Assembly: GCA_026120035.1 (NCBI GenBank)
Contig: JALRME010000037.1
Span: forward strand, 1 to 64,000
Direction: 5' to 3'
Length of the DNA: 64,000 bases
Source of the DNA: Coleophoma eucalyptorum
Taxonomy: Eukaryota > Ascomycota > Leotiomycetes > Helotiales > Dermateaceae
Part shown: positions 31,969 through 44,199 of the stretch, in pieces
Layout: each line of letters opens with the position of its first letter
How positions within the stretch are numbered: position 1 is the first letter of the stretch
The notes under the pieces: generated by a model
The model's input: the letters and a program-made list of their open reading frames with translations, nothing else
What the model was told of the DNA's origin: nothing
Databases searched by the model: none
Translations under genes and position numbers: made by a program

Positions 31969-33127
31969 TTATACCAATGTCATTTCTTGTGCAGTCAAAG
32001 TCGGCATTTTATCAACCCCACTGGTTGAACTTCCATCCCCAAGCGTCTTCCTAGAGGTTAATCTGTGGAATGTTAGTAAGCTTACAAGGGACAAAGTCAT
32101 AACAAATCCACTAGCCTTGAGCATGATAGCATTGCCACACTTAACGATCTCAATAGAGGGCGGAGTGTCGTCAGGGAAGATGCGATAATTCCAATCCCAA
32201 CTTCGAGTATACTGGTAAGCCCAATCGGGAAATATGTATCTATTATGCATATTAGAAAATAGCCTACAACGATATTGCAGAAAAGTATAAACTCTTGGCT
32301 GATTACAAGTGATATCATCCGATGAGCGAAGTGGTAGGATAAACAAAAAGCGAGCAATGTTCACGAAAATTGTACTACAAAGCCATTAATTTCAGCCCTA
32401 CATCCTTCGTGCCTAGGCTTGTAGTATAGCACGTACCTGGTCCCTAGCGTGAGAATGCATACAATAGAGATCTTCGTCCTTAGATCAATCTGAAGATTAC
32501 TAATAAGAGCAATCGGCACGAATACAAAGATTGCATCCGTAATCAAGCTGAAACTTGCGCTCACAAATACCAAGCCTACAAAAATATGGCCCGGAATACA
32601 AGCCCCTTGAATTGACTTGTCCCAGTAATACGAAATAGGCCAGCATTGAAGGGAGGCTGAAATACTAAATGCAAGGCCACATATAGCATACGCTCCTGCT
32701 GTTCGGATGATAAGTTTCCGGCAGCTGCGGTATTCAGTAAGCCGGGCGAGTAAGACGGTAATACTGAGTTTCAATATCACAGTTGCGCCAAAATAGGATA
32801 TCTCTGAGAAGTAAAATAACTAGTTGTAGATATGTCAGCCTTCAGGAAACCAAAATGCTATGTATCTGGCGATAAAACCTTTCGGACCAAGTTAATATCG
32901 CCTTCACTTAAATCCTTCGAGTGCTGACCTAAACCATGTTCTACCATCGAGAGAGTTAGACCAACAATAATGGTGAACAAAGCCAGAGAGACCATCATAA
33001 GAGTGTCGTCTACTCCAAATTGGTGGAGGATGAACTTTCGTACATAGATACGGCACAGGAGAGTAGCCCAGCACAAACCTAACAACAAACTGTATAACAC
33101 ATTCTGAATATACGCAATAGTTGACAT
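31969..33127 (-). CDS. SAT4/PTH11-like rhodopsin-domain integral membrane protein
   Basis: Exons on the minus strand are 33127-32879, 32819-32437, 32374-32307, 32239-32146 and 32062-31969. The introns (59, 62, 67 and 83 nt) are all GT-AG; the last has a perfect TACTAAC branch site. Together they give 888 nt, 295 aa. The order of blocks fits the fungal rhodopsin-domain family: R-I-Y-V-R and F-G-V-D-D-T-L in TM1-2, H-G-L-G-Q-H in the loop, L-K-L-S-I-T-V-L-L in TM4, Q-C-W-P-I-S-Y-Y-W-D and L-E-V-G-I-G-I-I-A-S-S-L-T-T-L-R-P in TM7. Such proteins are plasma-membrane sensors or of unknown role. It is short but complete, and intact inside RIP-damaged DNA. Confidence 0.75.
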
Positions 33128-34421
33128 GGCGAAGCAGTATGTTCTCTAAGAGAATGAAATCCCAACATCGATAAAGGATATTATCGTCTAAACTCGCCTA
33201 CCTTCGAATCCAAAAACGGACATTTGCTTTCATTGATCGTGGCAAGTATCGGAATCGTTCTAGTGTATTGTCCGCATCTGTAATTACGAAAGCATTTTAA
33301 GCGATGTTTGCCACTTCATAACGATAAACTTTTTGAAACCACCAAGGAGTGCTTGTAGTGCGGCTCATAATATCAACATTCGTAGTAGCAATATGAATTA
33401 CACTTCTACTAGAGTTCAGAAGTGACTTTCGGTTATGAGCTTCTAGGAGCTACTTTCACTTTGCAGCCCCAAGGCCAAAGTAATGCGGGTAGCTGTTTCA
33501 TTGAACCGCTCAAAACCCCAATTGGATTCAGTATCTTGAATCTTCGTCCATTTAGTGCTTGACGGAGCGTACTTGAGCTATATTCAAGAAAACGTTGTGT
33601 CGGTGTTGTGAGGAAGAGGCAATCTGCCGTGTCTGTCCACCCACGTGCGCATTAGGCTAGTATGAACTATGTAGATCCATTGGGCATAGCGACTGACTGT
33701 GGTCTCTTACCTAATTAGGCACGAATTCCATATAGCACCGACTTTTAACGAGTATATTGGCCTGGGCCGATATATAGATTCGTACGAGATATTCCCTATG
33801 CTACCAATGAAACTTTCGAAGGCTAAATCGAATGATAAAATAGTATAGAATCTATAAAACCATTGCCCAGATGTACGTAAACTCTAACGCTTGCTAGTCC
33901 TACGAGGCCCTCGATGATACATATATAATGATATCTAGTGACCTTATAAATAACTAACTAAGCAACTTAAATGGCTGGGAGATTTAGTAGTTAAGCGAAA
34001 GCAGTAAGGTGATTAAGATCTACTATTTTTTTTAGAGATTATATTATTTTATCAAATATAGTCTTCATTATAAGCCTATCGTTCCATCATAATTATAACC
34101 ACTCGTGGGATTATCAATAGTATAGTTTCTAAAGTATACGTACTAGTAATTAGCTAGGTATTCGCTATCAACCTAGCTCTCTAGGAAGTTCTCAAGCGTA
34201 TATAGACCATTAACTCTACTACTGGGTGCGTTGTCACAAGCTCCACCTCGAATTGAGTTCAATAGTAGGATACCATCAAGACGCAATCGCCAAAACTGTG
34301 GGGTAGAACGAGCTGCCAAGGCCACGTGTTTTTGATCAGCGTAACGCATTCGGTCTTTTTTTTCATACTGTACAACGAAGCCAACTTCGAGCATCGTACA
34401 TACTAATCTTACTTCAGCACG
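33128..34421. other. AT-rich DNA without a recognisable gene
   Basis: Only short unsupported frames. TA steps and TAG words are common, as in the other decayed repeat stretches. Confidence 0.5.
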
Positions 34422-34751
34422 ATGATTCTACGAATCATCCAACAGGCCGCTAGCAGCATTGTGCAGGGTCAAACGTTCCGAGTCAGCATCACAAATGTCC
34501 CTGCCGTCGTCCATAAATGGATCACAGCTAACCCTGGACAAGCCAGCAATGGCATTCTGATCTTTACGTCAGCTGCTCTTACGGGCCCACTCCTTGCCAC
34601 TATGGGTTTTGGGGCTTCAGGCCCTGAACACTCAGAAACTCCCAAACAGCCACTATCCTTTATTTTACTACAAAGGTGCCTCCATTCTAAAGCCGTACTC
34701 ACGTTACCCGTTACACACTTTAAAAAGATATATACACAAAGCAAGATCTGA
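34422..34751 (+). pseudogene. Truncated Ifi6/Ifi27-like (6-16 family) protein
   Basis: ATG 34422 opens 109 aa. Residues about 33-68 read W-I-T-A-N-P-G-Q...G-I-L-I-F-T-S-A-A-L-T-G-P-L-L and M-G-F-G-A-S-G-P, the first half of the glycine/alanine-rich hydrophobic domain of the Ifi6/Ifi27 family, which has fungal members. After G-P the expected A-G-S repeats are missing and unrelated sequence follows to the stop. It is therefore a truncated domain, or one whose second exon I cannot see. Confidence 0.4.
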
Positions 34752-34955
34752 CGGCCAGTTAAATCAGAGCTACAGGCTTATGAAAGCTTCTTTGGGCCAC
34801 ACCGGACCAGGATATCCTGGATCGGTATAAGCAAGCTCTGCTTCTCGCAATCAAGCTCTTAATGGATGAGATTCCTACACATATATCCACAAACATGCTC
34901 TAATGTTGTCCTCCAACAGGGGGCTTAGGGGGCCTGGGTGACCATCTGATGAAGT

Positions 34956-35276
34956 CTATATTGTAGAGCGATAGACTTTTTCAGGCCGCCTGATTTGGTA
35001 AGTTTGGCCTGAGCCGCTCACATAAGTGCTACGACTGTCCTTTCTCCGCCGGTTTCCTGTTGATGAGGAGTACTTTGACTTTGATGATAATTTTGAGCCA
35101 CGTAATGAGCCGAAAATCCAGAGGATAAGGAGTGTGCCGAAGAAAGTGCCCACAACTGCTCCAGCTATAGTGCCCCCAGAATTGCACGATGATGGACTAT
35201 TGCCAGCAGATTGCCTGGCGAGGAGAGCAATACGAGAGGGTAGAGGCGCTATGATGTTAATTTCTAATAAAGAAGC
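34956..35276 (-). CDS. Single-pass membrane protein, terminal exon or remnant
   Basis: The minus frame is open from 35276 to TAG at 34956. It reads a short lumenal part with one Cys, a membrane segment (I-A-G-A-V-V-G-T-F-F-G-T-L-L-I-L-W-I-F-G, about 35150), then a basic Ser/Arg/Lys-rich tail (G-N-R-R-R-K-D-S-R-S). The first ATG (35153) lies inside the membrane segment, so the true start is upstream, perhaps in another exon or lost as ATA. Such small glycine-motif membrane proteins are common in fungi and uncharacterised. Confidence 0.35.
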   Translation of the reverse strand, partial: ASLLEINIIAPLPSRIALLARQSAGNSPSSCNSGGTIAGAVVGTFFGTLLILWIFGSLRGSKLSSKSKYSSSTGNRRRKDSRSTYVSGSGQTYQIRRPEKVYRSTI

Positions 35277-35705
35277 TTAAGAGAAAGCAGATTTACCATC
35301 CTAGCTGTTGAGCGCTCAAAATTCAATCAAGGAGCTATCGCTTCGTAGAAATCCTCGGCCAAAATGTCACCTGTGACATTCACTGGAAGAACTGATTCAA
35401 ACAAAAGCAATAGTGGAAGGAATGAGACCATTATCAGTTCCTTTCTAGCCTGAGCTGTTTATACATGTGGTACATCACCAAGACGTAATTCATACGAGTT
35501 TTGGCATACGTCACTCATTACATGGGCGGCCTTAAGTTATTCCGATGTAACATTAGATGCATAGAGCATAATATATGAATAGCCTAGAGAACATATTTTG
35601 GTTATACAATGTAACTTACTCGGACGCCTAAAGTAAAACATAGTAATAAGCTGGCTGGCTTGTCATTTACTATTATTGGAAAAAAAAAGCTAATTAAGTT
35701 GCTAA

Positions 35706-35748
35706 CGTGACTTATAAGTGAGTGGGACATATAAGCGAGTGGGACGCT
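35706..35748 (+). repeat. Possible pogo-type terminal region with direct repeats
   Basis: ACGTGACTTATAAGTGAGTG begins right after TA. ATAAGTGAGTGGGAC is repeated as ATAAGCGAGTGGGAC 16 bp on. The position, about 100 bp before a pogo-type transposase start, suggests the 5' terminal inverted repeat. I did not find the matching right end. Confidence 0.4.
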
Positions 35749-35803
35749 TCCCACCAAAATAACCTCTTTTTACTTCAATACTATATAACATCAACATCAC
35801 TCT

Positions 35804-36097
35804 ATGGAATCACTCTCGAATGAAAGCAGGCTTATTTTAGCTATCGAAGCTATGAATAGCGATAAGAATCTAAGCCTTCGACGAGCAGCAGAGGTCTATA
35901 ATGTATCTCGTATGACTCTATCTCGTCGACGCGTCGGAAAACCTTCACGACGTGAGACTCTACCAAAATCAAGAAAGCTTACTATATTGGAAGAAGAGGC
36001 TATTTTACGATACATAATAGACCTAGTAACACGATCGTCTCCGCCTAGGCTCTGTGATGACATGGCGAATCGACTCTTATACGCTATCGTTAGATAG
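35804..36097 (+). pseudogene. N-terminal fragment of a pogo/Fot1-type transposase
   Basis: The 97-aa ORF contains a psq-type helix-turn-helix (about residues 8-45: L-R-R-A-A-E-V-Y-N-V-S-R-M-T-L-S-R-R). A start of a CENP-B/Tc5-type HTH follows (R-K-L-T-I-L-E-E-E-A-I-L-R-Y-I). This is the DNA-binding half of Fot1/pogo transposases of the Tc1/mariner superfamily. The DDE catalytic domain is absent; the frame stops at 36095 and nothing similar follows. It is a truncated element. Confidence 0.7.
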
Positions 36098-39000
36098 TAT
36101 TCAACTTTCAGTTGATGGACAGATCAAGCTAAGTTGGACAGTCAGTCTTGATAGTCCTAATTCTAGTCGGTTCTAGTTATCCTCTCTAGTATGCCAACCA
36201 CGTTTACTTGATTCCCTTGTTAGACAGCTTGCTCCTTGCAGCATGACTCCTATTCTACATTCTCTGAAGGGATTACTTGTTCCTTTTGGTTTTGCTTATT
36301 ACCTACAATACTACCACCTAGACGGTGACCATTGAAATGGCGCAGAACAACGAGATACTGTTGACACACCTGGCTTCGTAACGCAGCGGCACTTACGATA
36401 TCATCAGCCATAGCCAGCAACTCTTCACCATCACTTAAAGATAGTGAGCAATCATTGCTATTCCCAGTAGTGAGGGGTCGTCCTATCAAGATCATTAAGC
36501 AAGATCGGTAGACGTAATTGCTATATCAGGTTAGTCCCGTGGTCTTTCTTCTAATGCCAGTCTTCAACTCACAGCGGAATACTAGAACCAAGGGTAAAAT
36601 AGCCGGCGCGAAACATAATTGAGCATAGTTTGATCAAATCTGATGCGGATTTCAAGCTTCTCGAATTAGAGGAAGATTATTTTAGATATTTGTTTAAACG
36701 AACCATTGATTAGCATAGTCATGCATAATTAAGTCACTGCCCGAAGCTCGTAGGGACGTGGCCGCTATTAATTGCTTATTCAGTAAAGTGCCAATCGTTC
36801 CCAACTTTAAGCAGCGTAAGTGAAGCTGGCAATGGATCAGCTTCTCAGGGTCCAAAAAATTTCTGTAGAGTCGACTCCTAAAGCGATCTCGAAAGTTATC
36901 TAAATCATGTTTATTAAGTCTATTATGCAGAAAATCTACTGGCAGACCCTTTATCAATTGCCTTATCCGAAATACAGTTTGATTAACAATAGTAAGAAGG
37001 TAACTCAGATTTCGGCTCTTTATAGTTCTGCTTGGGCTTGTTCCCTGAAATTCGCAGAATAATAACAAACACATTAGCACGTTGGGTACTTTACTACCAA
37101 TACCAATAATCGGCTTCTTTATCGCAATAGGTAAGTCTATGTAGTGAAATCAGGTACACAAAATGCTGATGGTAGTTTTATAATGCATAGGTCTGATAAA
37201 CCACCTACCGTGACCCAAACAAGCTGGGACAGAACACTCGTAGCACTCCTCGAAATGTACTACGCTACTGTTGCGTCGATCATCGTTGTATTGCTCCTGT
37301 TACTTCTCGCTTGATTCTTGTAGAGGCGTTTCTGCTTCTAAGCTTCGGGTGCCTTCTCTTCCAAAAATAATAACAGCTTACGCAACACTAGTATGCATAA
37401 TGGTATATTTCCTATTAGCATTCCTATGCTGCTTTCTCGAATATACCAACTTCTCTAGTTCTAACTATCTAGGTGCGTAAAGCTAAAGTACTTTGTTAAG
37501 GTTGCTACTAATATCTTCCCGTCAAATTAATACCGATTCTTCCTTGACTAGATTTCAAACTTACTACGAAAAGTCCTAGACCAAAAACTCCAAATAGGAG
37601 CCATTTCCTTAACGGAGGATCGTTCGGCTTGCTGTCCGACTTCCCGGCATTTGATCGAGCAGGTGGCTGTCTGGCCTCGATCACCAATATACCAAGAGAT
37701 TGCCAGTTAGGTATAGAGTCGCGTTGAGAAAGTTATTTCGTTAACTCGGGCAATAGAGTGTTAAGCATAGATACCGTACAATTAGTAGGTAGTAGCTCTT
37801 TAGTGGCTCGTTCAATTGTGAAATATAGTATATACTATAATAATTTCAAGCCCTTCTATACCAATGGTTAATACTATTTATATATAATTGGCTTAGGGCA
37901 GAGAGTTCTCTGATATGTTTACTTAGGGTTACCCTTTCCGGTGACGTCTAGCTATATAGGGGATCATCCAATGATTTGCACTACAACAAAGATTTCGATA
38001 AGATAATATAGCAAATAGTGCAAAGAAAACCTACTAATAAGTTATTACTATTGCTAACGTACGCTTGACTGGCACAAATGGCCATAATGACTTTTTTAGT
38101 AAGCTTAAATGCGTCTTTCATAGGTAGACCTTATTATACCTAACACCTAGATTGAGGGTAAATGATTGAACGGAAGTTTTTGGCGATATTCATTCATATA
38201 ATAGATTTTTGTAGTATCGAATCTAACATCCTTCTGCCTTTACTACGGTAAAACAGAAAGTAGCGAAGTTCTTTGTAAGCCCTACCCCTGTTTTCTCCCT
38301 TGATCTATCATTGTTGGACCGCGATAATCTAGTTAGATTATCTGCTAGTTCTCGCTTAATAAATCATGAATCTACAAAAAGGTTTGTGCTCTACGTCCCT
38401 CTGCCCGAGGCTCTCTAAGAGGACGGCGACCTATACTAAGCTTACTGGAGCCAAAAGAACCTCTAATGATAACCCAATCAGATACAAATAACGATATATA
38501 TTTCCGATGTATATAAGAAACTAACTGGAAATACGAAGGTTAAATATAAGCATCTTTTAACTCTCGTACAAAGTATATTTCCGACGGGATATAAAACGAA
38601 GCAGACGATTCATCGAGTTGTAATAGTAAACATACTAAGCAATATTTTACTGTTTTATAAAGTAGGCCTACATAGATCCGGCGATTAGCAATCCAGCCCG
38701 AGATTGTATAAGATATTCTATTGCTTATTACAAGGTACGATACCCACCTGTATACTTCTTCTCCGTTCCACCCCTGTGTAATACAAAGTTACGATACAAT
38801 ACTCCAAGGAGGTAATGATCTTAATAGTTGAATTACGTAAGGAGAGAAGAAGCTATCTACACGAAGATTGGGTTTATAAAGCCCCTTACATACACGTGAC
38901 TATACATGTGATAGTTATTCCGACAGGTATTTTCTCTCCCAGTACCCTATCATTGATGAAGGAATAAGGTACTCACTACTATATCTCTATCCAAGAATGA

Positions 39001-39509
39001 GTCTCATATCCATTACGTGACAAAACGATTATCAAACGGCCAGCACGTGACCGACACCAATAAGCGGTATCAGCAATAAATATCCACCAATCTAATCTTC
39101 AACTATTAATACTTTCCAAGTCATTTACAGCTTTTAAAACAACACTTAAAAGCAAAGGGACCAACAAGTAAGTCGTACGGAGCCATGGCCTCAGCTGACT
39201 GCAGTCAGCCAAGATGGAGGCGTTACCCCACACTTGTGGTTGATTCTTTTCTCCAATTGGAACATGACAAACCCCTCTTGGAACATTGTCCCCGCTTGTC
39301 TACCCTGTAGCTATCGGAATTTGAGTTATCTAGCTATGTAAGATCATACGCATTTTAGCTCGCATGTGTGTGGCATAGGCCCTCAGGAATGCTATAATTT
39401 CAGAACGCCCCTCTTTTAAATCAAGTTCCTGTTGTCGTTCTTTCAGTGTGAAGATAGCTCATACTGTCCCATTTCTAAATATATCTTGTTTCAATTCCCT
39501 GCTCTTACA
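36098..39509. other. Decayed DNA without a recognisable gene
   Basis: ORFs of 70-130 codons at 36250-36495 and 36694-37080 (minus) and 37271-37480 (plus) show no domain. The stretch 37500-39100 is strongly AT-rich with many TA steps. The last 300 bp before 39510 become GC-balanced and probably contain the promoter of the GMC gene. Confidence 0.5.
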
Positions 39510-41492
39510 ATGTCTGGAGAAAGTAACGGGACGAACGTGAATAGGAGCAATGGGGCAAAGTATTCAGCAGTCTGCGATTTGAACACATTCAAGTCACAAG
39601 ACTATGATTTCATCATTATCGGAGGTGGTACGGCGGGCCTGGCCATTGCTGCTCGGTTGACTGAAGACCCCAATGTTACAGTGGGTGTGATTGAAGCTGG
39701 ATCTGACCGTCGAGAAGATCCGTTGATTGACACCCCGGCACTGTTTCTTGGCACTTTCAATAAGCCGGAGTACGACTGGCAATATAAAACTGTTCCGCAA
39801 GTACGAGGTCCGTTATATTGCGTTTTATCGTCAACGTATTAATCTTCTACTAGAAAGTCACGCGAGGCACCCCACACCATATGCCTAGAGGAAAAGTCCT
39901 CGGCGGGTCCTCTGCAATCAATTACATGATGTACGTTCGTGGCAGTCTTCAGGATTATGATAATTGGGCGGATATGGTCGATGATGAGTCCTGGAACGCA
40001 AAACATATGATGGAGTATATGAGAAAGCACCAGACACTCGAACCATTTGACGAAAGCGTCACTGATCGATCAACTATGCCCCTTGTGGACGGCTTTCATG
40101 GCACAACAGGACCGGTGAAAACATCTTTCAACGACTTTGTTCTTCCAATTGAAGAACACATAATCAAGGCATGTGACGAGGTGACGGGAATCGCGAAAAA
40201 GCCTACCGATCCTTGGTCTGGCGATCATATTGGCTTCTACAACACTCTTGGGAGCGTGGTCCGGACGGGACCTGACCGAGGCAAACGATCGTACGCTGCC
40301 CGAGGCTACCTTAATGAGGCCGAGGGCCGCCTTAATTTGAAAGTTCTGTGTGACGCTTTTGCGTTGATCGAACTAGATGGAGACAAAGTCACAGGGGTCA
40401 CCTTCACCCACCAAGGTCAAAAGCATTCACTATCGGTCAAACGAGAAGTCATTGTCTGCGGTGGTGCCATCAACTCGCCTCAGATTCTTGAGCTGTCCGG
40501 CATTGGCGATCCTGAAGTCTTGCATGCTGCCGGTGTAGAGTGCAAAGTCAATCTACCGTCCGTGGGAAATAACTTCCAAGACCACACCATTCTCGTGGCA
40601 GCGTATGAATTGGCACCGGGAATCATGTCGCTTGATTCCATTTACATCCCAGAGGTTATGGCGAGTGCACAGCAGATGATGATCGAAAAGCAAGCTGGCC
40701 CGCTTACCTCGATCAGTTCATGCCAGGGGTTCTTCCCGTATAAGATGTTTGCGACACCAGAGGAGTTGCAAGAGACGGTCCAAAGTATTCGTAAAACAGC
40801 CGAGGAGTCATCGCCATACCAGAAGAAACAGCTAGAACAGGTGATTGACCATTTAGAAGATGAGAAGTCAGCCAATCTCCAGTTCGTCCTTGTCGCAGCA
40901 ACCGGCAACTTCGAAGACGGTCCGGGTGACCAGAGCGTTCTCTTTCCACCTCCAACAGAACCGGGAGCTCCAATGGGCGTTTCCCTGGCGATTTGTATAC
41001 AGTATCCTGTTTCCCGAGGCAGCGTTCATATTACCAGCTCAGGTAAGGCCCAGCACATGTAACGGGTGGCATTAATCTAACGGTACAGACCCTGCTCAAC
41101 AACCCGCCATTGAACCAGCCTACCTTCTCCACCCTGCCGACGTTGCCGTGGCGGGAGCTGGGCTGAAATTCGCCGACAGTGTTGCCAAGGCGAAAGCGCT
41201 CGATGGCAAATTCGCCAAGCGCATATTTCCCGATGCGAAGTTTGACTTGCAGAGCACTGAAGAGAGTCGTAAGGCGGCGTCCGAGTGGGCGATGGGAGAG
41301 TATCATCCATGTGGCAGTTGCGCGATGGGCGAGACAGTGGATTCACGACTAAGAGTCAAAGGAGTACAAGGGCTCCGAGTTGCTGACGCCAGTGTTTTCC
41401 CTAATAATGTCTCGGGGAATATATGCTCTTCGGTGTATGCAATTGCAGAAAAGGCTGCTGATATGATAAAGGCAGATTGGGCTGATAAGTAA
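39510..41492 (+). CDS. GMC (glucose-methanol-choline) family FAD oxidoreductase
   Basis: Exons 39510-39800, 39854-41042 and 41089-41492 (introns 53 and 46 nt) give 627 aa, typical of the family. The ATG at 39510 avoids an upstream in-frame leader from 39432. The ADP-binding motif is G-G-G-T-A-G-L-A-I-A-A-R-L. GMC signature 1 is G-K-V-L-G-G-S-S-A-I-N-Y-M and signature 2 is G-G-A-I-N-S-P-Q-I-L-E-L-S-G-I-G. The predicted catalytic pair is His566 (E-Y-H-P-C-G-S-C) and Asn604 (V-S-G-N-I), as in choline- or alcohol-oxidising members rather than glucose oxidase, which has His-His. No signal peptide is visible, so it is likely intracellular. Substrate unknown. Confidence 0.92.
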
Positions 41493-43158
41493 CATGTTTC
41501 TAAATACCGGGATACATTCTCCGTAGACTATTCAATACGCGGATGTTCTTGAGGCTTTGTATGAGGTAGAAGACTTAGATAGTTATTTTTCCAAACTGAC
41601 ATTTGGATTGTGCACATCGAACTATACCTGTATCAAATTGCCAGATACGAAATAACAAACCTGTGTGATTTATATACAATATTAGTAGCTAACTCATTAA
41701 GTAGCGGGTGAATGCAGCAGCATACCGGGAAGGCATGGTAGTACGTGGGGCGCACGCAACAAGGTCTATTTGATTTGGTGGAGCGGATCAGTTTGATTTG
41801 TAGAGAAGCTTCAAATAGAAGTGTTATGAGGGCAACTTACCCGATGAACAGAAGGTAAAAAGAAATAATATTCCTATACTATTAGTTAGAAAGCCTCAAT
41901 ACCTATATCAGTAACTAATAGCTTAGCAGTATATAATTACCTTGTTTATTAGTGTTGGAATATCGTTATATCACCTACACGTGATCACAACATTATCATA
42001 CGGTATATATGTAAGGGTATACCACAATACCCCCTACATATACATATATTTGGAATATCGACGTACCATACGTATGTGCATGTACGTGCAAGGACGCAAT
42101 CAATTGTACAGTACTACATATCGCAGGGAGGTTGGATCAATACCCTATGGGGTACTTATACGACCTCCATAACGCTCACTTATAAGAATCATCTATGTTT
42201 TACCTTACCATTTTGACCTGTCTATTGCAGTTGAAATAAGAGGTATATAGACCAACCAACAATTAGAAACGATAAATTTAACTATCGCGATTATGATTTC
42301 TCGTTTTCTAGATATATCTTGTCCTCTTACGATTTGTAGGAAAAACTCTATTAATGATCTGTTACTCTATTGGATTTTGTAATTATTCCTAGACCGCCCG
42401 TAGTGAGATACATGGATGTGGGCAACGTGATTTGCTATGTCTTCTCTGTTTGTATCATAGCATTGGCTGATTGTATATTAGGGTTCCTATTCCTCCATAG
42501 TTCAGTATTAGTAGGGAGTGTAGCATGATAATTGTGATACCTGAATAAAGCTTGTATCGGACTACGCTCAGAAAATTCTTAATCAAGGGAGAAAGCGGAT
42601 ATAAGACCCGGTGTTGATAGAAGGTGGTGGAGGCTGGGAGCCTGGAATTTTAAGACCAGGTCGTAGAACTGACTCCAAGGAACGGGGTCACTGGAGGGCA
42701 TATAATGTACATTGGTATGGATATCAAGGTTTAAATGTTTTTTCTGTTGATGGCCCTCGTGGAGAATGGTATCAAGTTTCGCGGAGGTTTGTGGAGTTGA
42801 TTCACCTCGATCTACCTTAGCTACATAGAGTATCCTACCATTCGAGTTCTGATCGTTCGATCCAATAATCCCATCACTTGAGCTCCATCCGTTCGATCCA
42901 CTAATCCTACCATATTTGTGATATTAGTGGTGGAGATGGACGAAGGATTCTCGCACGAGGATGTGTTGGACCTCCTTTCAAAATCCTTCCTACTGGTTGC
43001 AAGTTCCGAAGCCAACCTGAAACCAGTCAAGACGAGAAATCAGAATAAATGTAGTTGAACTCTAGGTTTCCTTGACTCTTTGTTTCCCTCTCGTGTTTCC
43101 TTTACTATCTACCTCGTCCTTCATTTCCAGCTACTATTGTAGCATTGCGTTCCTTACA
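41493..43158. other. Intergenic, no recognisable gene
   Basis: A 69-aa frame at 42611-42820 is Gly/Trp/Arg rich but matches nothing I know. DNA at 41700-42600 is AT-rich. Two similar CCGTTCGATCCA-type words occur at 42854-42905. Confidence 0.5.
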
Positions 43159-44199
43159 ATGGCGGTTGCATCGCAGCCGCTAGATTACTATAGCGAAATG
43201 AAATCTGCCCAGGCGTCACTATCATGCCAATCCTACCCATCATATCCACTGAACTATTATAACACGACGAAGGTTTCTGGGGTAGAAACCCAGATCTATG
43301 CGGAACATATGACCAGTGGGAACTTAGAACTTCACACGCCAGAAGCCTGGAGAATACATCGAGCAGAGGCACCGGTTCAACCATATAGATTTTCGGAATC
43401 AGAGAGACCGCCACGAGGGAGTATTTGTGGACTGCCTTGTAAATGGTTCTGGATTCTCTTGGGGGTTGTGGCCGTAGTTGTTATCTCAGCTATTACTGGT
43501 GGTGTTGTGGGTGGGCTGTTGCAAAATCGGGGAACATCAGTCAATCGAGCTAGTGCCTCACAATCACCAATCTCGGGAATCACCAATGCAATTACGACGA
43601 CAAACGCCATTCCTGGGGCCACTACACCATCACCTTCTCCTACGTCTTCTTCTACAACTTCCTCGACGTCACCATCGCCTTCGCTAGAACCATCCTCTAC
43701 TGCCTTGAGAATTGCGATGCCCACGCTAAATCTCGCTTCAATTGACCCGACAATATGGTATTGCCTCTCAAACGCTTTTCTTGGATCAGGTGTATTTCTT
43801 GATAATGGATATGCTCTTGACAGATCAAGCAATGCGACACCAAGAATGGCGAGGACAGAGTGCAGTACAGACCAATTCTGGCAATTTCGACCCTCGGCCG
43901 ATAACCTTACATACTCGGTCTGCGCTTCATCCTATGGCGTCAACATGCGTCTCGATGTCTTGACCTCTGGCCTCAAATTGGCTCCTGTCGATGCGACGAG
44001 TTTGACGCAGACATGGACTGTGGTCGCTCAAGGAGATGGGACATGGAGGATATTGAATGCAGCATTCGGGCCTTATTTACATATGGATACTTATTCGGAT
44101 ACTTATGAGATATTTTTGTCACCTGGGGAAAAGACAGGTCAGCATTGGACATTACTAGGGGCTTCTAAAATTACAGACACTTCATTTATATCGAATTGA
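43159..44199 (+). CDS. Type II membrane protein with ricin-B-like (beta-trefoil) domain
   Basis: This is a single exon of 346 aa from ATG 43159; an in-frame ATG at 43072 would add a second hydrophobic leader and is less likely. The cytoplasmic N-terminus (~95 aa) is Tyr/Ser rich. One membrane helix follows (W-I-L-L-G-V-V-A-V-V-V-I-S-A-I-T-G-G). Then comes a Ser/Thr/Pro linker (about residues 135-185), likely O-glycosylated. The C-terminal ~150 aa has repeated W-x-F / W-x-V and L-x-L-D blocks resembling a ricin-B lectin fold. A cell-surface carbohydrate-binding role is inferred; many ascomycetes encode such proteins and few have been studied. Confidence 0.75.
   Translation: MAVASQPLDYYSEMKSAQASLSCQSYPSYPLNYYNTTKVSGVETQIYAEHMTSGNLELHTPEAWRIHRAEAPVQPYRFSESERPPRGSICGLPCKWFWILLGVVAVVVISAITGGVVGGLLQNRGTSVNRASASQSPISGITNAITTTNAIPGATTPSPSPTSSSTTSSTSPSPSLEPSSTALRIAMPTLNLASIDPTIWYCLSNAFLGSGVFLDNGYALDRSSNATPRMARTECSTDQFWQFRPSADNLTYSVCASSYGVNMRLDVLTSGLKLAPVDATSLTQTWTVVAQGDGTWRILNAAFGPYLHMDTYSDTYEIFLSPGEKTGQHWTLLGASKITDTSFISN

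Noticed and set aside
43072..43158. Upstream ATG (43072) for the ricin-B-like protein
   Set aside because: It would add a signal-like leader before a cytoplasmic-type N-terminus with an internal membrane anchor; 43159 gives the expected type II layout.
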